From JAFASC01 sp034669505 (GTDB lineage: Bacteria > Pseudomonadota > Alphaproteobacteria > Rhizobiales > Beijerinckiaceae): DNA of 64,000 bases. This document shows, in pieces, positions 25,050 to 35,913 of the stretch (the stretch's first letter is position 1; the number at the start of each line of letters is the position of its first letter). The stretch covers positions 1 to 64,000 of the forward strand of contig JAXDNJ010000066.1 of NCBI GenBank assembly GCA_034669505.1, given 5' to 3'. Made by a program: the position numbers and the translations under genes. The notes beneath the pieces were generated by a model. The model was given only the letters and a program-made list of their open reading frames with translations. It ran no database searches and was not told where the DNA came from.

Positions 25050-25862
25050 ATGACCGCCGTCGATTTCGCGCAGTTCGTCGACGAGCTCGCGAGCTTCTCG
25101 GGCGAGGCGATCCTGCCGTTCTTCCGCTCGGCGATGGTCCCGAGCGACAAGTCGCGCGGCGGCGTATTCGACCCGGTGACGGAAGCCGATCGTGCGGCCG
25201 AAGTGGCGATGCGGCGGCTGATCGAGTCGACGTTTCCGAACCACGGCATCATTGGCGAGGAGTTCGGCGCCGTTCGCGCCGACGCCGATTACGTCTGGGT
25301 GCTCGACCCGATCGATGGCACCAAAAGCTTCATCTCCGGGCTGCCGATGTGGGGCACGCTGATCGGCCTCAATCATCGTGGCCGGCCTTGCTACGGAATG
25401 ATGCATCAACCCTTCACGCGCGAGCGCTTCTTCGGCGACGGCGCGGTTGCTTCATGGCGCGGCCCGTCGCATCGGCCGGGCGACGACATCGAGGAGCGCA
25501 AGCTGCGCACGCGGGCCTGCGCTTCGCTGGCGCAGGCGACGCTGATGACGACGTCGCCGCGTTTGATTCCGGAAGTACAGCGCGCCGCGTACTTCAGTGT
25601 GGAAGAGAAGGTCCGGCTGGTGCGATATGGCGGCGATTGTTACGGATATTGCGCGCTTGCCGCGGGTCATGTCGATCTCGTCATCGAGAGCAATCTGAAG
25701 CCGCACGACATCGTCGCGCTGATTCCGATCATCGAGGGGGCCGGGGGCATTGTCACCACCTGGGATGGCGGCGACGCCGCTGGCGGCGGCGCAATCATTG
25801 CCGCGGGCGACAAGCGGGTCCACGCAGCGGCGCGGGAGATGCTCAGCGCCGCATCAAGGTAA
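25050..25862 (+). CDS. hisN: Histidinol-phosphatase, inositol-monophosphatase family
   Basis: A 270-residue metal-dependent phosphatase. GIIGEEFG and WVLDPIDGTKSFISG are the two metal-binding motifs of the inositol-monophosphatase family, with the second metal site in LKPHDIVALIPIIEGAGG. SGLPMWGTLIGL and RYGGDCYGYCALAAGHVDLV are characteristic of the HisN branch that removes phosphate from histidinol phosphate in histidine biosynthesis. A role as a SuhB-type inositol phosphatase is the alternative. The sRNA is transcribed from the opposite strand just upstream. Confidence 0.85.
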   Translation: MTAVDFAQFVDELASFSGEAILPFFRSAMVPSDKSRGGVFDPVTEADRAAEVAMRRLIESTFPNHGIIGEEFGAVRADADYVWVLDPIDGTKSFISGLPMWGTLIGLNHRGRPCYGMMHQPFTRERFFGDGAVASWRGPSHRPGDDIEERKLRTRACASLAQATLMTTSPRLIPEVQRAAYFSVEEKVRLVRYGGDCYGYCALAAGHVDLVIESNLKPHDIVALIPIIEGAGGIVTTWDGGDAAGGGAIIAAGDKRVHAAAREMLSAASR

Positions 25863-25931
25863 GTGAATCGGAAACGGGTTCGCGGCATTATCCTTTTGTT
25901 GCTTCGGTGCCGCGACGTTAAGGCCTTACAA

Positions 25932-26951
25932 ATGAAGTTCTTGCAAATGAAAACGCGCATGTCAGCGGCCCGGCTGTTCCTTGCCGCCCTTCTCCTCTTC
26001 GCCGGTACCGCTACGGCATCCGCCGAGTTCGCGCACTTTGTCCACTCGCTCTGGCCGCAGGCCCAGGCGCGCGGCGTCTCGCGCGCGACCTTCGATGCGG
26101 CCTTCCGCGGCGTCGTGCCCGATCCCGACGTCATCGAGCGCACGAAGAAGCAGGCCGAGTTCGTCAAGCCGATCGGCGACTATCTCGCCTCCGCCGTGTC
26201 GGCAAAGCGGATCGAGACGGGCCGGGCGAAAGCGCGCGAATGGAAAGAGACGCTGGAAAAGGTCGAGCGCCTCTACGGCGTTGATCCCTACGTCGTGCTC
26301 GGCGTCTGGGGCTTGGAAACCAACTTTGGCGGTTATGTCGGCGACAAATACGTGATCCGCGCGCTGGCCACGCTCGCCTATGCGCGCTACCGCGGCGACT
26401 ACTTCAAGAAGGAACTCTTGAGCGCCCTGCGGATCCTTGAGGCCGGTCACGTCCACGCCGAAGACATGCAGGGCTCGTGGGCCGGCGCGATGGGTCAGAC
26501 CCAGTTCATGCCGTCGAGCTTCAACCACTATGCCGTCGACTTCGACGGCGATGGGCACAAGGACATCTGGACGAACGTGCCCGACGCGCTCGCCTCGACC
26601 GCCAATTATCTGAAGAAGCATGGTTGGATCGCCGGCGAGACCTGGGGCTACGAGGTCCTGCTGCCGTCCGGCTTCGGCGGCAGCGGCGGCGCGACCCACT
26701 ATCGGCCGTTTGCCCAGTGGGCGGGCCAAGGTGTCACGCGCGCCGACGGCGAGGCGATGCCGCGCGAGGGCCAGGCGGCGCTGATCATGCCCGCAGGCAC
26801 CGGCGGGCCGGCTTTTCTCGTCACCCGCAATTTCAAGGTGATCAAGACCTACAATAACTCAATCGCTTACGCGCTCGGCGTCTCGCTGCTTGGCGACCGC
26901 ATCGCCGGCTGGCCAGCGCTGAAGGGGAATTGGCCCGTCGCTGCGCGTTAG
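25932..26951 (+). CDS. Lytic murein transglycosylase, MltB-like
   Basis: About 339 residues. An N-terminal signal peptide (MSAARLFLAALLLFAGTATA with cleavage near ASA) exports it to the periplasm. The catalytic Glu lies in LGVWGLETNFGG, and AGAMGQTQFMPSSFN and FDGDGHKDIW are the MltB-family hallmarks. It cleaves the glycan strands of peptidoglycan to leave 1,6-anhydromuramic ends. There is no C-terminal peptidoglycan-binding domain. The start is uncertain: ATG at 25932, 25947 or 25959; an upstream GTG at 25863 is less likely. The next genes also concern the cell envelope. Confidence 0.9.
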   Translation: MKFLQMKTRMSAARLFLAALLLFAGTATASAEFAHFVHSLWPQAQARGVSRATFDAAFRGVVPDPDVIERTKKQAEFVKPIGDYLASAVSAKRIETGRAKAREWKETLEKVERLYGVDPYVVLGVWGLETNFGGYVGDKYVIRALATLAYARYRGDYFKKELLSALRILEAGHVHAEDMQGSWAGAMGQTQFMPSSFNHYAVDFDGDGHKDIWTNVPDALASTANYLKKHGWIAGETWGYEVLLPSGFGGSGGATHYRPFAQWAGQGVTRADGEAMPREGQAALIMPAGTGGPAFLVTRNFKVIKTYNNSIAYALGVSLLGDRIAGWPALKGNWPVAAR

Positions 26952-27010
26952 AGCCGGCCCCGGAGCGGCCAATTTGGCCTGAACCGTTAATCCGGTATAC
27001 TCCGCCAGTC

Positions 27011-28447
27011 ATGCACCGCCCGGACTCCTCTCCATCTAGGCCGCGGCGCGGCGCCCCCCTCTGGGGCCGCGCCCTGCAAATATGTGCCCTCGTCTTCCTC
27101 GCGTTCGCGACCTGCGGATCGCCTGCCCTGGCCCAATGGGGACCGTTTGGCGGCGGCGGATGGGGTGGCGGCGGTTGGGGAGGCGGCGGAGGCGGATGGG
27201 GCGGCGGTGGATGGGGTGGCGGCGGCGGTGGCGGCGGCGGCTACCGTAACGACGACAATGCGGGCTTCTGGCTGCGCGAACGCGAGATGATGCAGCATCA
27301 GCGCATCCAGCGGCGCCCGGTTTACGTGCACACGAAACCACAGATACGGCGGGTCCTCCCGCGGACGACGCCGGATGCGGCGGGCGTAGTGGCGGACAAG
27401 CCTGCCGCTCCAATCCCGGATAAAGCACCCGTCGGAGCAACCTTCGTCATCGACGTTCTCGGCGACAGCCTTGGGCAGTTGGTCGCGCAGGGACTGCAGG
27501 AAGCCTACGCGGACCGCCCGGAAATCACGGTCGTGCGTAAGGCCAAGGGCGACACCGGTCTTGTCACCGACGACTTCTATGATTGGCCGAAAGCCGTGCG
27601 CGAACTTCTCGCCTCCAACGAGAAGATCAGCATGGCGGTGATGATGATAGGCAGCAACGACCGCCAGCAGCTTCGCGATGCGGGCGGGCGCTACGAACCG
27701 CTGTCGGACAAGTGGAAGGAAATCTACGGCAACCGCGTCGAAGAAATCGCCAAGGCCTTCAAGGAAAAGAAAATCCCATTGGTCTGGGTCGGGCTGCCGA
27801 TCTCAAAGAGCGAGCGGCTGTCGTCGGATTATAGCGAGATCAACGAGGTCGTGCGCGAACGCGCCGCCAAGCAGGACGCTACCTTCGTCGACATCTGGGA
27901 AGCTTTCGGCGATTCGCGCGGTCTCTACAACGCGTTCGGACCCGACGTTAACGGCGTCATCGTCAAACTGCGCGCTATGGACGGCGTGCATTTCACCAAG
28001 CCCGGGGCGCGCAAGGTCGCCCACTTCGTCGAGAGCGAGGTGAAGCGCCAATTCGATATTTCGAAGCCAAAGACGGAACCGGGAGTGGCCACGCTCGAGG
28101 GACTCGGGGCGCCACTCGCTCCTGCGGAAGCACCCGCGGCTCCTGCCGGACCGGCCGCTCCGAATGCAACGAATGCCGCGCCTGCAGCTTCGCCCGGCCA
28201 GCAGGCCGCCATTCCGTCCGAGCCGCCGGGACCGCCTCCACCGCCGAAGCCTGCCTCCGGCCCGATCCTGCCCCTGACCACGCCTCCGATCGCGCCGGGC
28301 GGAGATCTGGCGCGCCGCGCCCGCACACGCGACTCGTCCGCCGATGCGCAAGCATTGCTCGATCGCGCCATTGCGCGGGGCCAAGCCCTCGAGCCGAAGC
28401 CCAATCGCGCCGATGACTTTTCCTGGCCACGGTCCCAGCAGCAATAG
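27011..28447 (+). CDS. DUF459 SGNH-like hydrolase with Gly/Trp-rich region
   Basis: About 478 residues. A signal peptide (GRALQICALVFLAFATCGSPALAQ) precedes a striking low-complexity stretch of GGGGWGG repeats at about residues 46-78. The SGNH fold follows with VLGDSLGQLVAQGL (nucleophile Ser), MMIGSNDRQQL (Asn block) and DGVHFTKPGARKVAHFVE (catalytic Asp/His). The C-terminal third is Pro/Ala-rich and probably flexible. DUF459 members are extracytoplasmic acyl- or acetyl-group hydrolases of unknown substrate, often in polysaccharide context. ATG 27011 is chosen because it begins the signal peptide. Confidence 0.85.
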   Translation: MHRPDSSPSRPRRGAPLWGRALQICALVFLAFATCGSPALAQWGPFGGGGWGGGGWGGGGGGWGGGGWGGGGGGGGGYRNDDNAGFWLREREMMQHQRIQRRPVYVHTKPQIRRVLPRTTPDAAGVVADKPAAPIPDKAPVGATFVIDVLGDSLGQLVAQGLQEAYADRPEITVVRKAKGDTGLVTDDFYDWPKAVRELLASNEKISMAVMMIGSNDRQQLRDAGGRYEPLSDKWKEIYGNRVEEIAKAFKEKKIPLVWVGLPISKSERLSSDYSEINEVVRERAAKQDATFVDIWEAFGDSRGLYNAFGPDVNGVIVKLRAMDGVHFTKPGARKVAHFVESEVKRQFDISKPKTEPGVATLEGLGAPLAPAEAPAAPAGPAAPNATNAAPAASPGQQAAIPSEPPGPPPPPKPASGPILPLTTPPIAPGGDLARRARTRDSSADAQALLDRAIARGQALEPKPNRADDFSWPRSQQQ

Positions 28448-28513
28448 CGCCACGTTTTCGCCTGCGGGCCGTGGGTCGGCGGCGTTTTTCCGAAAATCTT
28501 AGATTCGTGTGAA

Positions 28514-28532
28514 GCGCGCCCCGCGCGGTTTT
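28514..28532 (+). terminator. Probable Rho-independent terminator
   Basis: GCGCG-CCC-CGCGC followed by GGTTTTT lies about 70 bases after the DUF459 gene stop. The stem is short (five pairs), so it is moderately supported. Confidence 0.45.
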
Positions 28533-28574
28533 TCACCATGTGCGAAACGGCACATAAGTTTTGACCTTGGCCGT

Positions 28575-28600
28575 GGAACAAAAAGCGGAGCTTAGCCGTT
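28575..28600 (+). promoter_or_regulatory. EcfG-type (general stress sigma) promoter
   Basis: GGAAC at 28575-28579 and CGTT at 28597-28600 are exactly 17 bases apart, the consensus for EcfG, the general stress response sigma factor of Rhizobiales and other alphaproteobacteria. It lies 60-90 bases before the L,D-transpeptidase start. The two boxes also sit inside an inverted repeat GTGGAAC/GTTCCAC (28573-28579 and 28598-28604), so a coincidental match cannot be excluded. Confidence 0.55.
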
Positions 28601-28662
28601 CCACCGAAGCTACACAGTACGCACCAACCGCAAACCCGCTCAACATCCCGTGGAGATTGCCG

Positions 28663-29286
28663 ATGTCCAAGCGTGTCACACTATTAGCTACTGCCGCTGT
28701 CCTTGTCGGATTGTCGTCGGGCGCGCAGGCCCAGAACTTCTTCACTGCCCTTTTCGGCGGTGGAGTGCAGGAAGGCCGCTCGGTCGCCGTCGCGACTGCG
28801 GCTCCGTATGACCAGACGGTCGTACGCCGCGATATCGCGCCGACCCGCACCGTCGTCGCCGATCCGACCGGCGCGCGGCCCGGCACCATCACGGTCGATA
28901 CCAAGAACCGCTACCTCTATCTCTCAATGACCAACGGCTCGGCCGTCCGCTACGACGTCGGCGTCGGACGCGAGGGCTTCACCTGGTCGGGCCAGGCGCA
29001 TATCGGCCGCAAGGCGGTGTGGCCGGGCTGGACGCCGCCGGCAGCCATGCTGAAGCGCCGCCCCGATCTGCCGCGGCACATGAACGGCGGCATCGACAAT
29101 CCGCTTGGTGCGCGTGCCATGTATCTCCACGGCTCCAAGGGCGATCTGATGTATCGCATCCACGGCTCTAACGAGCCGGACACGATCGGCCAGGCGGTCT
29201 CGTCCGGCTGCATCCGCATGCTGAACGATGACGTGGTCGACCTCTACAACCGGGTCGGTGTCGGCACGAGGGTCGTGGTTCTTTAA
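28663..29286 (+). CDS. L,D-transpeptidase, YkuD family
   Basis: A 207-residue exported protein; the signal peptide is MSKRVTLLATAAVLVGLSSG with cleavage near AQA. The YkuD catalytic domain shows IHGSNEPDTIGQAVSSGCIRM, with the His, Ser-Gly and catalytic Cys (SSGCIRM) that form 3-3 peptidoglycan cross-links or attach lipoproteins. The upstream part of the same frame (from 28561) is not protein-like, so the ATG at 28663 is preferred. It is preceded by an EcfG-type promoter and followed by a clear terminator, indicating a single-gene, stress-controlled transcript. Confidence 0.92.
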   Translation: MSKRVTLLATAAVLVGLSSGAQAQNFFTALFGGGVQEGRSVAVATAAPYDQTVVRRDIAPTRTVVADPTGARPGTITVDTKNRYLYLSMTNGSAVRYDVGVGREGFTWSGQAHIGRKAVWPGWTPPAAMLKRRPDLPRHMNGGIDNPLGARAMYLHGSKGDLMYRIHGSNEPDTIGQAVSSGCIRMLNDDVVDLYNRVGVGTRVVVL

Positions 29287-29363
29287 TCAGTCGCGCGCAT
29301 CTTACGGGGCGGGTTACGGCCGCCCTGTTGAGAGCAGCCTGCCTGACCTCCGGTAGACTTCAC

Positions 29364-29393
29364 GCGGGCTTGAGTAAGGCCCGCGTTTTTCTT
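29364..29393 (+). terminator. Rho-independent terminator of the L,D-transpeptidase gene
   Basis: CGCGGGC and GCCCGCG (29364-29370 and 29380-29386) enclose a nine-base loop and are followed by TTTTTCTT. It lies between the convergent transpeptidase and gltD genes. Confidence 0.88.
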
Positions 29394-29400
29394 TGGAGGG

Positions 29401-30819
<1,419 letters not shown>

Positions 30820-30907
30820 TCAACTATACGCCCCGCCAAGCTGGCGATCTAAAAGGTTCAGCGCAAACAATTCTTGCGCTGACGCGGCCCGCGCGATCAT
30901 TCCTGAA

Positions 30908-33900
30908 TCACTCCCCCGCCGCGGCGAGGGGCGCAGGCGCCTCGGCCTGCGATATAAGCTCCTGCAACGCGCGCCGGTATTCGACCGGCATCACCTTGCG
31001 GAACTTGCCCTTCATCTCGTCCCAGCGGTCGAGGATATCGCGCGCACGAGCCGAACTCGTGTAACGCCAATGATTGGTGATCAGCTGATGCAAACGCTCC
31101 GCGTCGAAACGCGTCATGTCGCTCATCACGTCGACGCGGCCGTGATGGGCGAGATCGCCACCCTGATGGTAGCTTTTCTGCATCAGTTCCTCTTCTTCCG
31201 CGACGGGCTCGAGGTCCACCATGGACATGTTGCAGCGCGATTCGAACGTGTTGTCCTCGTCGAGGACATAAGCGATGCCGCCCGACATGCCCGCGGCGAA
31301 GTTGCGCCCGGTCTTGCCGATCACGACGACGATGCCGCCGGTCATATATTCGCAGCCATGATCGCCGGTGCCCTCGACGACCGCGATCGCGCCGGAATTG
31401 CGCACCGCAAACCGCTCGCCGGCGACGCCGCGGAAATAGCATTCGCCGGCGATGGCGCCGTAGAGCACAGTGTTGCCGACGATGATCGATTCCTCCGGTG
31501 TGATCTTCGCCGCCTGGCGCGACGGGTAGATCGCGATGCGGCCGCCGGAGAGCCCCTTGCCGACATAGTCGTTGGCGTCGCCCTCGAGTTCGAGCGTCAC
31601 GCCGTGGGCGAGCCATGCGCCGAAACTCTGCCCGGCAGTGCCAGTCGCCCGGATATGGATCGTGTTGTCCGGCAGGCCGGTATGTCCGTAAATTCGCGCG
31701 ACCTCGCCCGACAGCATCGCGCCGATGGCACGATTGACGTTGCGCACTTGCGTTTCGATGCGCACCGGTGCGCCGCGATCCAGCGCGGGCCGTGCCTTCT
31801 CGATGAAGCCGCGGTCGAGCGCCTTCTCAAGCCCATGATCCTGGCTGCCGCTATGATAGATCGCCGCGGCGTCACTCGCTTCGGGCTTATGAAACAGACG
31901 CGAGAAGTCGAGTCCCTTCGCCTTCCAATGATCGATGACCTGCTCGCGATCGAGCATCTGCATCTGCCCGATCATCTCGTCGAAGGTGCGGTAGCCGAGC
32001 GCGGCCATGATCTCCCGCACTTCCTCGGCGACGAAGAAGAAGAAATTGATCACATGCTCGGGCTGGCCGACGAAGCGCTTGCGCAGGACGGGGTCCTGCG
32101 TCGCGACACCGACCGGACACGTATTAAGATGACACTTGCGCATCATAATGCAGCCCGCCGCGATCAGCGGCGCGGTCGCAAAGCCGAACTCGTCCGCACC
32201 GAGGAGCGCGCCGACAACGACGTCGCGCCCGGTACGGATGCCGCCATCGACCTGCACCGCGATGCGCGAGCGCAGGCGGTTAAGCACGAGCGTCTGGTGC
32301 GTCTCAGCAAGGCCGATTTCCCACGGCGACCCCGCATGCTTGATCGACGTTAGCGGCGAGGCGCCGGTGCCGCCCTCGAAACCGGAGATCGTCACGTGAT
32401 CGGCGCGGCCCTTCGAGACACCGGCGGCGACCGTGCCCACTCCAATCTCGGAGACGAGCTTCACCGAGACTTGCGCGCGCGGATTGACGTTCTTCAGATC
32501 GAAGATCAGCTGCGCCAAATCCTCGATCGAATAGATGTCGTGATGCGGCGGTGGCGAAATAAGCCCGACGCCTTGTGTCGAATGACGCACCTTCGCGATG
32601 ACGGCGTCGACCTTATGACCCGGCAGCTGCCCGCCTTCGCCGGGCTTGGCGCCCTGCGCCATCTTGATCTGCATCATGTCCGAGTTGATGAGATACTCGG
32701 TCGTCGCGCCGAAGCGCCCTGAGGCGACCTGCTTGATCGCCGAGCGCATCGAATCACCGTTCGGCAGCGGCTTGTAGCGATCGGATTCCTCGCCGCCTTC
32801 CCCGGTATTCGATTTGCCGCCGATGCGGTTCATCGCGATCGCGAGCGTCGTATGCGCCTCGCGCGAGATTGAGCCGAACGACATTGCGCCGGTCGAGAAT
32901 CGCTTCACGATCTTTGCCGCCGGTTCCACTTCTTCGATCGGCACCGGCGCACGGCCGTCTTCTTCAGCGCCGCGAATGCGGAAGAGGCCGCGCAGGGTGA
33001 GCAGCGTCTCGTCCTGCTCGTTCAGAAGCTCGGCGTAAGCGCGATACTTTTCCTGCGCGTTGCCACGTACGGCATGCTGCAGCAGCGATACGGATTGCGG
33101 CGTCCACGAATGCGCCTCGCCGCGGATGCGGTAGGCATAATCGCCGCCGACATCGAGCATGGTCTTGTAGATCGGCGCCTCGCTGAACGCGTTGCGATGG
33201 CGGCGCACAGTCTCTTGCGCGATCTCGCCGAGACCGACGCCTTCGATCATCGTGTGCGTGCCGGTGAAGAACTCGTCGACGAAGCTCTGCGCAAGACCGA
33301 CAGCATCGAAAATCTGCGCGCCGCAGTAGGACTGATAAGTCGAGATGCCCATCTTGGACATGACCTTCAACAATCCTTTGTCGAGCGACTTGATGAAGCG
33401 CTTCATCGCTTCGTATCCGTCGACCTCGCTCGGGAATTCGTCCGACATCGCGGCGAGCGTCTCGAATGCGAGATAGGGATTGATCGCCTCGGCGCCGTAG
33501 CCGGCGAGCAGCGCGAAATGATGCACTTCGCGCGCTTCTCCCGTCTCGACGACGAGGCCAACCGACGTGCGCAATCCCTTGCGGATCAAATGATGATGCA
33601 CCGCCGCCGTCGCGAGCAGCGCCGGAATCGCAATGCGGTCGGGCCCGACCTGCCGGTCCGACACGATAATGATGTTGTAGCGTCCGCGCACCGCCTCTTC
33701 AGCGCGCTCGCAGAGCCGCGTCAGTGCGCCGCGCATTCCCTCGGCGCCCTTCTCGGCCGCGTAGGTGATGTCGAGCGTCTTCGTGTCGAACGCGTCTTCG
33801 AGATGGCCGATCGAGCGTATCTTTTCGAGATCGGCATTCGTCAGGATCGGCTGGCGCACTTCGAGACGCTTGCGGCGTGAGGCACCTTCAAGGTCGAAAA

Positions 33901-35635
33901 TGTTCGGCCGCGGTCCAATGAAAGACACGAGGCTCATCACCAGCTCTTCGCGGATCGGATCGATCGGCGGATTCGTCACCTGCGCGAAGTTCTGCTTAAA
34001 GTAAGTGTAGAGCATCTTGGGGTGATCGGAGAGCGCCGAAATCGGCGTATCCGTCCCCATCGAGCCGATCGCTTCCTGGCCGGTGACAGCCATCGGCGAC
34101 ATCAAAAGCGCGAGGTCTTCCTGCGTGTAGCCGAAAGCCTGCTGGCGATCCAAGAGCGGCACGTCAGTGCGCGTCGAGCGCGGCTCAACCGGCCGCAATT
34201 CTTCAAGCACGATCTGGCTGCGCGCGAGCCATTCCGGATAAGGATGCGAGGCCGAAAGCGTCGCCTTGATGTCGTCGTCGGAGACGATGCGCCCCTGTTC
34301 GAGATCGACGAGCAGCATCTTGCCCGGCTGCAAGCGCCACTTCTGCACGATCGATTCTTCGGGGATCGGCAGCACGCCCATTTCGGACGCGAGCACGACG
34401 AGGCCGTCATCCGTGACGAGATAGCGCGCGGGACGCAGGCCGTTGCGATCGAGCGTCGCGCCGATCTGCCGTCCGTCGGTGAATGCGACGGCGGCCGGTC
34501 CATCCCACGGCTCCATCAAAGCGGCGTGATATTCGTAGAAGGCCTTGCGGTCTTCGCTCATCAGCGGATTGCCGGCCCAGGCTTCCGGAATGAGCATCAT
34601 CATCGCGTGAGTCAGCGAGTAGCCGCCCTGCACCAAAAATTCGAGCGCGTTGTCGAAACACGCCGTGTCCGACTGGCCCTCGTATGAAATCGGCCAAAGC
34701 TTCGAGATGTTGTTACCGAAGAGCTTCGACTCGACCGATGCCTGCCGCGCCGCCATCCAGTTGACGTTGCCGCGCAGCGTATTGATCTCGCCGTTATGCG
34801 CGACCATGCGATAGGGATGCGCAAGGCGCCATGATGGGAACGTGTTCGTTGCGAAGCGCTGATGCACAAGCGCCAGCGCGCTCTCGAAGCGCTCGTCTCC
34901 AAGATCGAGGAAATAACTTCCGAGCTGACGCACCAGCACCATGCCCTTGTAGACGATGGTGCGACACGACATGGACACGGGATAGTACTCGGCCATCTCG
35001 CGCTTACCGGCGGCGTAGATCGCGTTCGACACGACCTTGCGCGCGACATAGAGGCGCCGCTCGAAATCATCTTCATCGCGCACGCCCGGCCCGCGGCCGA
35101 GGAACACCTGGTTGTGGACGGGTTCGACCGCCTTTACCGCATCGCCGAGATCGGAACTGTCCACGGGTACGTCGCGCCAGCCGAGGAAGGCGAGCCCCTC
35201 CTCTTCGATGACCCGCTCGACGATGGCGCGGATTTCATTTCGTGCCGCCTCGTCGCGCGGCATGAAGAATTGGCCGATGCCGTAATCGCGCGGCTCCGGC
35301 AGGGTGATGCCGGCCTTCGCCATCTCCTCGGAGAAGAAGCGATGCGGGATTTGCACGAGGATGCCGCAGCCGTCGCCGAGCTTGGCGTCCGCCCCGACCG
35401 CACCGCGGTGGTCGAGGTTGAGGAGGATCTGCAGGCCCTTCGTGACAATCGCGTGCGACTTGCGGTTAGACATGTCGGCGATGAAGCCGACGCCGCAGGA
35501 ATCGTGCTCGTTACGCGGGTCGTAGAGGCCTTGCGCCGTCGGCAGCGCAGGATCGGTCGCATCGATGCGCGCAACGGCACGGGAAGACGCCTCGCTTGAA
35601 GGCCCTCGGCTCCGATTTAGGCGCTCGTGTTCCAT
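30908..35635 (-). CDS. gltB: Glutamate synthase large (alpha) subunit
   Basis: A 1575-residue enzyme. The N-terminal glutaminase has its catalytic Cys at about residue 47 (EHDSCGVGFIADM), implying removal of a 46-residue propeptide. The central FMN-binding synthase domain includes GEGGEESDRY and the [3Fe-4S] cysteines in RKCHLNTCPVG; the C-terminal GXGXG beta-helix has SGGIAYVLDED. ATG 35635 is chosen because GGAG precedes it; the open frame upstream to 35908 is basic and not homologous. Ammonia is assimilated with glutamine synthetase through this GOGAT reaction. It is divergent from ltaE. Confidence 0.95.
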   Translation of the reverse strand: MEHERLNRSRGPSSEASSRAVARIDATDPALPTAQGLYDPRNEHDSCGVGFIADMSNRKSHAIVTKGLQILLNLDHRGAVGADAKLGDGCGILVQIPHRFFSEEMAKAGITLPEPRDYGIGQFFMPRDEAARNEIRAIVERVIEEEGLAFLGWRDVPVDSSDLGDAVKAVEPVHNQVFLGRGPGVRDEDDFERRLYVARKVVSNAIYAAGKREMAEYYPVSMSCRTIVYKGMVLVRQLGSYFLDLGDERFESALALVHQRFATNTFPSWRLAHPYRMVAHNGEINTLRGNVNWMAARQASVESKLFGNNISKLWPISYEGQSDTACFDNALEFLVQGGYSLTHAMMMLIPEAWAGNPLMSEDRKAFYEYHAALMEPWDGPAAVAFTDGRQIGATLDRNGLRPARYLVTDDGLVVLASEMGVLPIPEESIVQKWRLQPGKMLLVDLEQGRIVSDDDIKATLSASHPYPEWLARSQIVLEELRPVEPRSTRTDVPLLDRQQAFGYTQEDLALLMSPMAVTGQEAIGSMGTDTPISALSDHPKMLYTYFKQNFAQVTNPPIDPIREELVMSLVSFIGPRPNIFDLEGASRRKRLEVRQPILTNADLEKIRSIGHLEDAFDTKTLDITYAAEKGAEGMRGALTRLCERAEEAVRGRYNIIIVSDRQVGPDRIAIPALLATAAVHHHLIRKGLRTSVGLVVETGEAREVHHFALLAGYGAEAINPYLAFETLAAMSDEFPSEVDGYEAMKRFIKSLDKGLLKVMSKMGISTYQSYCGAQIFDAVGLAQSFVDEFFTGTHTMIEGVGLGEIAQETVRRHRNAFSEAPIYKTMLDVGGDYAYRIRGEAHSWTPQSVSLLQHAVRGNAQEKYRAYAELLNEQDETLLTLRGLFRIRGAEEDGRAPVPIEEVEPAAKIVKRFSTGAMSFGSISREAHTTLAIAMNRIGGKSNTGEGGEESDRYKPLPNGDSMRSAIKQVASGRFGATTEYLINSDMMQIKMAQGAKPGEGGQLPGHKVDAVIAKVRHSTQGVGLISPPPHHDIYSIEDLAQLIFDLKNVNPRAQVSVKLVSEIGVGTVAAGVSKGRADHVTISGFEGGTGASPLTSIKHAGSPWEIGLAETHQTLVLNRLRSRIAVQVDGGIRTGRDVVVGALLGADEFGFATAPLIAAGCIMMRKCHLNTCPVGVATQDPVLRKRFVGQPEHVINFFFFVAEEVREIMAALGYRTFDEMIGQMQMLDREQVIDHWKAKGLDFSRLFHKPEASDAAAIYHSGSQDHGLEKALDRGFIEKARPALDRGAPVRIETQVRNVNRAIGAMLSGEVARIYGHTGLPDNTIHIRATGTAGQSFGAWLAHGVTLELEGDANDYVGKGLSGGRIAIYPSRQAAKITPEESIIVGNTVLYGAIAGECYFRGVAGERFAVRNSGAIAVVEGTGDHGCEYMTGGIVVVIGKTGRNFAAGMSGGIAYVLDEDNTFESRCNMSMVDLEPVAEEEELMQKSYHQGGDLAHHGRVDVMSDMTRFDAERLHQLITNHWRYTSSARARDILDRWDEMKGKFRKVMPVEYRRALQELISQAEAPAPLAAAGE

Positions 35636-35913
35636 CTGCCTGCTCCGGGCATGTGGGTCGCGACAAACAATCTCAAGAAGATGATGGACCGAGCGGCCAA
35701 AACCGCAAGCGCCGGCCCGTTTTCGGCAGCAAAACCGATGGGTCAGCAAATCTGTCCTATCTTCCGCGCGAACCTGCCAGTTTAGCGCGGGGAAGACAAG
35801 CAAGTTTGGCGCCGGAAAGGCGGGAAATTTGTAGCTGATCTCCGGCCGGTTTGCCGGATGGCGCAGGGCTGGCGTACAGCGCCTGGCGGGCTCATCAATA
35901 TCGGACATGAAGA
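35636..35913. other. Divergent promoter region between gltB and ltaE
   Basis: About 280 bases without a gene. It should hold the promoters of both divergent genes, but I see no convincing consensus pair. Frames left open here on either strand have low coding character. Confidence 0.5.

Noticed and set aside
27140..27245. DNA tandem repeat at the Gly-rich stretch
   Set aside because: The GGCGGCGG pattern is explained by the GGGGWGG protein repeats of the DUF459 gene; it is not a separate repeat element.
31070..32353. Long open frames on the strand opposite gltB
   Set aside because: They mirror the codon bias of gltB, a known artefact in GC-rich DNA, and have no recognisable domains or ribosome sites.
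35636..35908. N-terminal extension of GltB
   Set aside because: The extra residues are Arg/Pro-rich and unlike any GltB propeptide; the ATG at 35635 has a ribosome site and leaves a propeptide of normal size before the catalytic Cys.
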